A stretch of DNA of 64,000 nucleotides from Sternotherus odoratus (lineage: Eukaryota; Chordata; Testudines; Kinosternidae), in the NCBI GenBank assembly GCA_032164245.1, contig JAVMKO010000002.1, positions 181,418,920-181,482,919 on the forward strand. The letters run 5' to 3'. This document shows, in pieces, positions 57,474 through 64,000 of the stretch. The translations under genes and the position numbers were made by a program. The notes under the pieces are model-generated. The model did not search any database. It had not been told where the DNA came from and saw nothing but the letters and a program-made list of their open reading frames with translations. The stretch's first letter is position 1. The number at the start of each line of letters is the position of its first letter.

Positions 57474-57987
57474 TTAAAAGTAAATGATTGTCGCCGCAGC
57501 CTCCCCAGGGAAGCCTCCCCTGCCTTGCCTCCTCTCCCCGCACTTGCTTTGTTTTAAATTTACTTGTTTTAAAGGGAAGCCGAGAGTCTCACCTAATCAC
57601 ATGAAACCAGGAGCTGGGGATTTAAACAAAACAAATATTGTGAGGCTTATGGTGAAATCGCAAGAGCTGGCAATGCTGCTCACTGCCTGATCCTGGGTTG
57701 GGGAAATGGGTGCCTACTCATGAGCTGATCACCCATCCACATTCTTGCTTCATGCAGTGTTGCCAAACTCATCCATCAAAGATCATAAATCTGACCTCTA
57801 AAACCATGAGATTGGCTTAAAAGCCATGAGATTTTTAAAAAAATACATTTTGGGATATTTTTATTTCCTTTCAGATTTTCAAGTCTGTTTTTTTTAAGTA
57901 TTAGGTCTTCAGGTGTTTCTTTGTAACTATTAAGACTAGAAAGCTTGGGATGGGGTGTTGTTTTTCAATAAAATCTTACCGGTTTAA

Positions 57988-58150
57988 GATTAGCAGCCGT
58001 GTTAGTCTGTATCCGTAAAAAAGGATACCTGTGGCACCTTAGAGACTAACCAATTTATTTCTGCATAAGCATAAGCTATAGCCCACGAAAGCTTATGCTG
58101 AAATAAATTGGTTAGTCTCTAAGGTGCCACAAGTATTCTTTGTTTTCTTA
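57988..58150. mobile_element. Foldback/palindromic MITE copy
   Basis: The left arm has AGCAGCCGTGTTAGTCTGTA, then TGTGGCACCTTAGAGACTAA. The right arm has TTGGTTAGTCTCTAAGGTGC, then CACAAGTATTC. The loop contains CTATAGCCCACGAAAGC. This is the cleanest small copy in the window. Confidence 0.8.
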
Positions 58151-58594
58151 ATAAAATCTTAGAATCTCATGTAATCACATGACTCCAGGAGCTGTGACTT
58201 TAGGAAAAACCACCAGAGAGTGTGAGACGTGTAATAAAAATAGCAAAAGTTGACAACACCACTAACAGAACTGTTAATGCTCTTAATTTTGAGTTCAGTT
58301 TTGAATCCTCCTAAGCTTTTAGCCTCAATTCCATAGTTCAATATGAGTTCCACTGACTAGTTGTGCTCTGTGTAAAGCAGGGGTTCCCAAACTTGGACCG
58401 CAGCTTGTCCAAGGTAAGCCCTGGGCGGGCCATGAGACACTTTGTTTACCGGAGCATCTGCAGGTACGGCTGCTCACAACTTCCAGTAGCTGAGGTTTGC
58501 TATTCCTGGACAACAGGAGCTGCGGGAAGTGGTGGCTCAGCTAGGGTGACCAGGTAAAAATCAGGATGGGGGTGGAGGGTAATAGGTGCCTATA

Positions 58595-59814
58595 CAGTGA
58601 AACCTCGATATAACGGACTAATTCGGGCGAAGGGTAGTCCGTTAAAGCCGAAAGTCCGTTATTTAATAATTTTTTAAAATTATTAAATAATGGACTTTCG
58701 TCTGACAATGGACACCCCCCTCGCCCGAATTAGTCCGTTATTTTATCACGGCCGGGAGCCCGGCTGCTGGGATCCTGGCGGGAGCCGTCAACCCGCCCAC
58801 CCGGGTCCCAGCAGCGGAGAGCCGGGCAGGAACTGTCAACCCCCCCCGCCCGGCTCCCCCTGTGGGGAGCCGGGGGGGGGGGGTAGACAGCTCCCGCCGG
58901 GACTTGTGTTGTGTTGACAGCTCCCGCCGGGACTTGACAGCTCCCGCCGGGCTCCCCGCTGTGGGGAGCCGGGCGGGAACTGTCAAACCCCCCCCCGGCT
59001 CCCCCTGCAGGGAGCCGGGGGGGGGGGGGGAGCTGTCAATTCACCCGCCCGGCTCCCCGCAGCGGAGAGCCGAGCGGGAACTGTCAAACCCCCCCGCCCG
59101 GCTCCCCCTGCAGGGAGCCGGGGGGGGGGGGGAGCTGACAGCTCCCGCCCGGCTCCCCGCAGCGGACAGAACTGTCAACCCCCCGCTCCCCCTGCAGGGA
59201 GCCGGGTGGGGGGGGAGGGGAGCTGTCAACTCGCCCGCCCGGCTCCCAGCAGCGGAGAGCCGGGCGGGAACTGTCAACCCCCCCCCCCCCCGCCCGGCTC
59301 CCCCTGCGGGGAGCCGGGTGGGGGGTGGGTAGACAGCTCCCGCCGGGCTCCCCGCTGCGGGGAGCCGGGCGGGAGCTGTCAACTCGCCCGCCGGGCTCCC
59401 CGCTGCGGGGAGCCAGGCGGGAGCTGTCAACCTCTGCAGGGGGAGCCGGGCGGGGGGGGTTGACAGTTCCCGCCGGGCTCCCCACAGTGGGGAGCCCGGC
59501 GGGAGCTGTCAACTCCCCCCCCCCCACCCGTCAAGTCCCGGCGCTGTCAAGGAGCTGTCCCGGAGCTGTCAAGTCCCGGCGGGAGCTGTCAACACAGGGG
59601 AGCCATGGGGGGGGGGGGGGCGTTTGACAGCTCCCGCCGGGCTCCGCGCTGCGGGGAGCCGGGCGGGAGCTGTCAACCTCCGCGGGGAGTGACAGCTCCT
59701 GCCCGGCTCCCCGGGGCAGCAGCCCCCGAATAACGGATTTCGGATGCATCGGAAATTTTGTCCGTTGCATCCGAAGTCCGTTAAATCGGGGTCCGTTAAA
59801 TCGAGGGTTTACTG
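58595..59814. mobile_element. Inner Tigger-like element with TA duplication
   Basis: Starts CAGTGAAACCTCGATATAAC and ends with the inverse (…TCGAGGGTTTACTG). TA occurs on each side (58593-58594 and 59815-59816), and this exactly splits the CCTATATAAG sequence of the host MITE. It is 1220 bp, of the same family as 24951-25284, but the interior is a long GC-rich array and no transposase is present. Confidence 0.87.
58750..59720. repeat. GC-rich array of hairpin-forming repeats
   Basis: Repeats alternate between GGGGAGCCGGGCGGGAGCTG and its inverse, joined by TCAAC or C/G runs. Each pair can fold into a stem such as GGCTCCCCGC-TGCGGGGAGCC. Runs of 8-13 C or G lie between units. The whole array lacks conserved codons; its open frames on both strands reflect the repeat. 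Confidence 0.88.
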
Positions 59815-60032
59815 TATAAGAAAAAGTCCCCAAAATTGGGACTGTCCCTATAAAATCGGGACATCTGGTCACCTTTGGCTCAGCCCGTGCCACTTCCCAC
59901 GGCTGGAAATGGTGAACCGCGGCCACTGGGATCTGCAAGCGGCGTACCTGCAGACACTTAGGTGAATAAAGCATCTCGCTGCCCACCAGGGGCTTACCCT
60001 GAACAAGCCATGAACAAATTTGGGTACACCTG

Positions 60033-60873
60033 GGGTATATATGTCTATATTCTTACATTTTCCCCCTTATTCTTTTCTTACAAGTGTGTCTGGATAGAAA
60101 TGCCTAATTTAACTTCTCTACCATTTATTATTTTTCATCTCTTAATCAATCATATTTCTTCTTATTAAGAGTTTAGTAAATACATAAAGACCATTTTATA
60201 CTATTACGCCTTGTGTAAGCCTCACACTGATAACATTAGTGGGAGTCCACTGTGAACTGAAGCACTATATAGCCTCAAGTTTATATCACAGCCCACTAAC
60301 CATAACTAAAAATTGAATCTGGTCCCCCTCCATCAAGTGAGTTTGACACTGCAAATTAGAAGATCTTTGTTCGGTGATGTATGTATATTTTGGCAGTCTC
60401 ACTGTAGTATTCAGTAAACAGATTCTGAATCACAAGTCACTAATTTATATATTTATTTTATTTCTTTAGAGACTTATAAGAACCAGAACGGGCACCCATA
60501 ATCTCATACTCTAGATACCACTAACACTGCTAACAATATAAAGATAGGAACAAGCAGCAATCCCTTACAGCTCAGAAAAGAAGAAGAAATTTCTATGTCT
60601 CCTTAATAACCACCCTTCACCAGCATCTTCCTTTCTAAAGATGAACTTAAAAATATGAACTTTTCAGCATGCCCTATATGCCAATAGATTTCAGCTATTT
60701 TAGATAAAGATAACTGAGGGGAAGAGTATTTCCAAATGAAAGGGGCTTTCACAGAGAACAGAACAGGCCTTCTCTTTTATTACTAAGGGGGTTCCGTCTT
60801 GAGTACCTCCACAGATCTTAGCAGAGAAGTAAAGAATACTGGAATGCTAAACTACCCTCTTGTTCTAAGAAGC
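60033..60873. other. Intergenic, nothing recognised
   Basis: AT-rich sequence with no clear gene, repeat boundary or RNA motif. Confidence 0.5.
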
Positions 60874-61216
60874 TGTAACAGATCGCCTTCTCGCCCCCAC
60901 TCCACAAACAGGCAGGAGACTCTTCTGTGCCTCACCAGTGCTCTTTATTCACAGTGCAGCTTAATGCAAACCCCACCACCTATTATACACAGCTCTACAG
61001 TTTGGCTCCTTCTCTCTACTCCTCTACCACACCACCACCCTGGGCTTCCTGCCTGGCAGGCTTTTAGCCCCCTGAGGAGGCTGCCAGGTGCAACTCATCA
61101 AGCCTGAGCCCTCTGCAGCCCAGGTGGCTAATTAGCCCTCTCTGCAAGGGGAGGTTTGCAGGCCTCTGCTCCCTCTTAAAGGGTCCACAGGGCTGGCTCA
61201 GGCCCACCCTGCCACA
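60874..61216 (-). mobile_element. Solo LTR, minus orientation
   Basis: On the minus strand it starts TGTGGCAGGGTGGGCC and ends CGATCTGTTACA, TG…CA over 343 bp. An AATAAA signal lies at 60949-60944. AAGC flanks both sides (60870-60873 and 61217-61220), consistent with a 4-bp target duplication. No internal sequence remains. Confidence 0.75.
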
Positions 61217-61783
61217 AAGCATTCAGATATTACTGGGGTATTTGGTAATCCATGCACTTTTACTGCCAATACTGTGTCTATTCCATGGCTAAACAGGTGT
61301 AAGCGTTGTTAATTTAGCATTTTTAATATGTACTATATTCATTCACAAAAGAAAGCAATTTAATCCCAAAAAGTCATTGTAACAGGGCTGGCTCCTCTCC
61401 TGTCCTGCCGTTCCTCACAAATGATTTTGGATGCTTCTTGACTGTCAACATCTTTTTGTGTCTTTGTTTATGTTCACATCACCAAGCCACCATCACAATC
61501 CTCTTGCAGCACTCAGCCCTTTCTCCATTAGTGGGGCATGTTCGCACCACCCAGAGACCTAGCTTATTCTGAACTCTGTTAGCCCCTCTTTCTTCCCATT
61601 GCATATCCTTTCTGGGTTCTTTATCTACCTTCTCCGTTGATGTGATAATTAGCCCTTTCACTCATCAGTTCATAGTCTGATTGGGTAATTAAGTATTCTG
61701 CCCCTCAATTGGGGCTTCTCTGGGGATCTAGTTTATGCCTAAATTACCAGAGTGCAGGGGCATTTTTAGGAGTAAAGTTTACT
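61217..61783. other. Intergenic, nothing recognised
   Basis: Ordinary sequence without coding signal; short pyrimidine-rich stretches near 61390-61420. Confidence 0.45.
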
Positions 61784-62720
61784 CTGGGGGAATTCTGCAC
61801 CAAAAAATTCTGTGCATAATATTTTAAAATTCTGCATATTTTATTTGTCAAAATAACAAAATATAATCACTACAGTTTGAATCATTTTGGTGATTTATTT
61901 CAAAATACCTGTCAACAAGTATGTGAACAATACATACAACAACAACAAAAAGATTCTCCCATGAGTTTTGTTAGAGAAACCCCTATTACAACTCAGTTCC
62001 AGATGGGGGATGCTGGAGGGGACCGTGTGTAGCCCCCAGAGCCCAGAGACCTGCACTCTCTCCCGGAACTCAGCCACAGGGCACCCCCACAGCCCAGACC
62101 TCTGTACTCCTCTCTCCAGAGCCCAGCCATGGGGCACCCCCCAGCTCAGATGCCCACACACTCCTCCCCCAGAACCCAGCCACAGGGCATCCCCACAGCC
62201 CAGACCTCCCCACTTCCTCCTCTCAGAGCCTAGCCATGGGGTACCCCTCAGAGTCCAGACATCCACACACTGCTTCCCCACAGAACCTATCCGCAGGGTA
62301 CCCCCCGAGAGCCCAGACATCCACACACACCCTCTCCGCAGAACCTATCCACGGGGTACCTCCCAGCCCAGACATTTGCACACCTCTCTCCCCAGAGCCC
62401 AGCCACGAGGCACCCCTGGGCCCAGATATCTGCACTCCCAGAGCCTTTATTCCCCCCAGATTCTTTCCTTTCCTCACCCTCTGCCAGAGCCTGGTTTCCC
62501 TGGACCTCTCATGTCCCCTGGAGAATGAGGATCAAGCTGGATAGCCAGAGTGTGCAGAGCCTCCATCCCTCCTGAGCTGGGTGCTCCACTCACTGAGCTG
62601 GGCTCTGCAGAATCCAATGAACCCTAGTGGCAGCCAGCAGTTCTGCAGCCCCAATTCTGGGGGGGAAACATGGAATTCTGCACAAATTCTGCATTGTGCA
62701 GTGGCACAGAATTCCCCCAG
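61784..62720. mobile_element. TIR element with CTGGGGGAATTCTG ends
   Basis: The left end is CTGGGGGAATTCTGCACCAA. The inverted right end is CTGGGGGAATTCTGTGCCAC. Extra copies of AATTCTGCA lie inside both ends. A target duplication could not be fixed. No transposase is present; most of the interior is a minisatellite. The family is common in amniote DNA, but I do not assign a superfamily. Confidence 0.7.
62030..62445 (+). repeat. About 53-bp minisatellite inside the TIR element
   Basis: Roughly eight diverged units with the pattern CAGCCCAGAC(C/A)T…CTCTCCCCAGA(G/A)CCCAGCCA(C/T)GGGGCACCCC. It keeps several frames open on both strands (up to 186 codons), which explains the long open frames here. 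Confidence 0.8.
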
Positions 62721-64000
62721 AAATAAAAGTTATAAACAGCTAAAATTAATAGTTTAGAATGAAAATGTTATTGTAACCACATCACTAGCACAACTATATA
62801 AAAATATCTATTGTTATTCAGCATATCAGGTCATTCAATTACCTGAGCATTCCAATTACTCTGTTTAGGTCTGTACTTCAAGTGCACAACCTGTTGAAAG
62901 AGCAAGTAGCCTGATGTTCATATAACTAGTGTTCTTCTACTGCTAAACAAAGATGGAAATAATGTGTCTGTGAGTGCACTATTGCTCTCAGAAACATAGG
63001 TATCTTTGTTGTGGTTCAGTAAAGACCATTAGTAAAGGGAGTTACACAATAGCAATTCAGCAGAGCATATATAAGCTATCTTCAAGTAAAATATTATTCT
63101 TAGTTTAATGACAGCATTAAATGTGGCTTCAGTTTAGAAAGAACAAAACAAAGAAAAACACTAACGTATTTCCATTCACCTAATAAAATAATATCAATAA
63201 TAGAAAATAAGTTTTAACCTTCCATCATTTATTAATAGAAAAATAATAATATGAAATTCTAGATGTAAAGGATTTTTTTTCTGTCAGTGAGCAGACAGTT
63301 GAAGTCACAACCTTTCTGTCTGAATCTGAACACCAAACTCTTTTATTACCCATCAAAACACCACCATCTGCAGTAGGGATGCTGACCTCTTTCAAACATC
63401 TTCCCCCAGAGGGAACTGTTCCATTTTCCACTCTCTAACTGTACATTACAACAAGCGCCTTTCTGAGTGATCTCTACTCTTTTTCCAAATATTACTTGGT
63501 AAGATAGAGAGAGATAAAGATTAAATCAGATGTCTTTGCTGTTTTAAATTACAAAGAGCTGGGCACCAAGTGCCAGTGGTCCCTAACAATAGTAATCTGA
63601 AATAAACTGCAGACTGCTAGAAAGTCTAGTTCAGTACAGTGTTGCTGTGGAATGTTTCCATCATAAATTCAGACATTTCCTGTTCTTATTGGTAACATGT
63701 GATCTGTTCTAAATGACAGATTATTAATCTTTGCCTGATTATGTGGCAAATATATTTTAAAAGAGTCCAGAAATAATTTTTAAAAACCTAACTGAATATG
63801 TAACTTGTAGAAAAGCTACATTAACATAATGTTATTAAGGTTGGAAAGTCAAGTATTCAGAAGTTAAGAAAAGCCAAAATAAAGGTTGCCAATCAAACTT
63901 TACTTTAAGATACTTACCTATAAATATGTGAGTAGTCCCATTGACATGTGTTTTCAGGATCAGGACTTAATTCTGTCCTCATGTTCAGATACATTATATA
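62721..64000. other. Intergenic, nothing recognised
   Basis: AT-rich sequence to the right edge. There is no sign of the neighbouring gene expected upstream of PHF14 in other vertebrates. Confidence 0.5.

Larger units (their letters stand above)
58543..59873. mobile_element. Middle MITE of the nest (GGTGACCAG family)
   Basis: The left part has GGGTGACCAGGTAAAAATCA up to AATAGGTGCCTATA. The right part resumes at TATAAGAAAAAGTCCCCAAA and ends at CATCTGGTCACC. Both halves align to the intact copy at 57354. TGGCTCAGC occurs just outside both ends. Confidence 0.8.
58378..60032. mobile_element. Outer hAT element of a three-level nest
   Basis: The left end is CAGGGGTTCCCAAACTTGG. The right end, inverted, is CAGGTGTACCCAAATTTG. 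The arms match over more than 100 bases, including GGTAAGCCC(C/T)GG and ATCTGCAGGTACG. The 8-bp flanks are only weakly alike, so the insertion is old. It is interrupted by the MITE at 58543-59873. Confidence 0.75.

Noticed and set aside
58862..59527. Proline/glycine-rich open frames up to 156 codons
   Set aside because: They are translations of the inverted GC-rich array in the Tigger-like element.
61968..62528. 186-codon open frame
   Set aside because: It is a translation of the 53-bp minisatellite; other frames are open as well.
60033..64000. Neighbouring gene such as NDUFA4, expected upstream of PHF14 by vertebrate synteny
   Set aside because: No open frame or exon-like segment resembling it was seen; the region is repeats and AT-rich DNA.
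1..64000. tRNA, rRNA or small nuclear RNA genes
   Set aside because: I looked for box B-like GGTTCGA motifs and known snRNA starts; the few partial matches lie within retrotransposon coding sequence and do not fold into a cloverleaf.

Overview
The window is vertebrate nuclear DNA, most likely from a turtle. It holds one recognisable host gene, PHF14 (PHD finger protein 14), on the minus strand with five short exons spread over about 52 kb. Introns are long and AT-rich. The repeats include a CR1 3' end, DIRS-type retrotransposons, many hAT and Tigger-like non-autonomous DNA elements, a Helitron, and a palindromic foldback element of a kind I associate with chelonian genomes. The turtle assignment is inference from these repeats; no species can be named.

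PHF14 runs right to left. Exon 1 (3' end at 56089) lies in a CpG island and holds the 5' UTR plus only the A of the start codon. Exon 2 (55447-55557) supplies TG and the conserved N-terminus. Exon 3 (43991-44649) encodes the acidic and basic low-complexity region. Exons 4 (38003-38147) and 5 (4069-4228) encode the start of the first PHD/extended-PHD zinc module. Reading phases agree at every junction, giving 358 codons plus two bases. Later exons must lie beyond the left edge.

Intron 4 (4229-38002) holds the most transposon material. From left to right it contains a decayed plus-strand DIRS-like reverse transcriptase (15.1-15.7 kb); an antisense DIRS-like element about 7 kb long (about 17.6-24.85 kb) with inverted terminal repeats and remnants of RT, RNase H and tyrosine recombinase, itself hit by a solo LTR and an hAT element; a 200-base assembly gap; and a very young LTR retrotransposon (30058-36907, target duplication AGCTG). 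That LTR element encodes protease, integrase, then reverse transcriptase and RNase H. Integrase comes before RT, the order of the Gmr1-like branch of Ty3/gypsy. Its two LTRs look identical apart from a 47-bp tandem array that is four units longer in the 3' LTR.

Introns 3 and 2 carry smaller elements: TA-flanked palindromic elements, a Helitron with an internal minisatellite, and hAT elements inserted into foldback or other elements. Upstream of the promoter (56.5-64 kb) I see no gene. This region has an intact hAT element, a three-level nest of DNA transposons whose core is a GC-rich array of hairpin-forming repeats, a minus-oriented solo LTR, and a terminal-inverted-repeat element with a 53-bp minisatellite.

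Nothing here looks like an operon, CRISPR array, tRNA or rRNA gene. The strongest candidates for something little described are the Gmr1-order element with its LTR minisatellite, and the recurring presence of minisatellites inside unrelated mobile elements.
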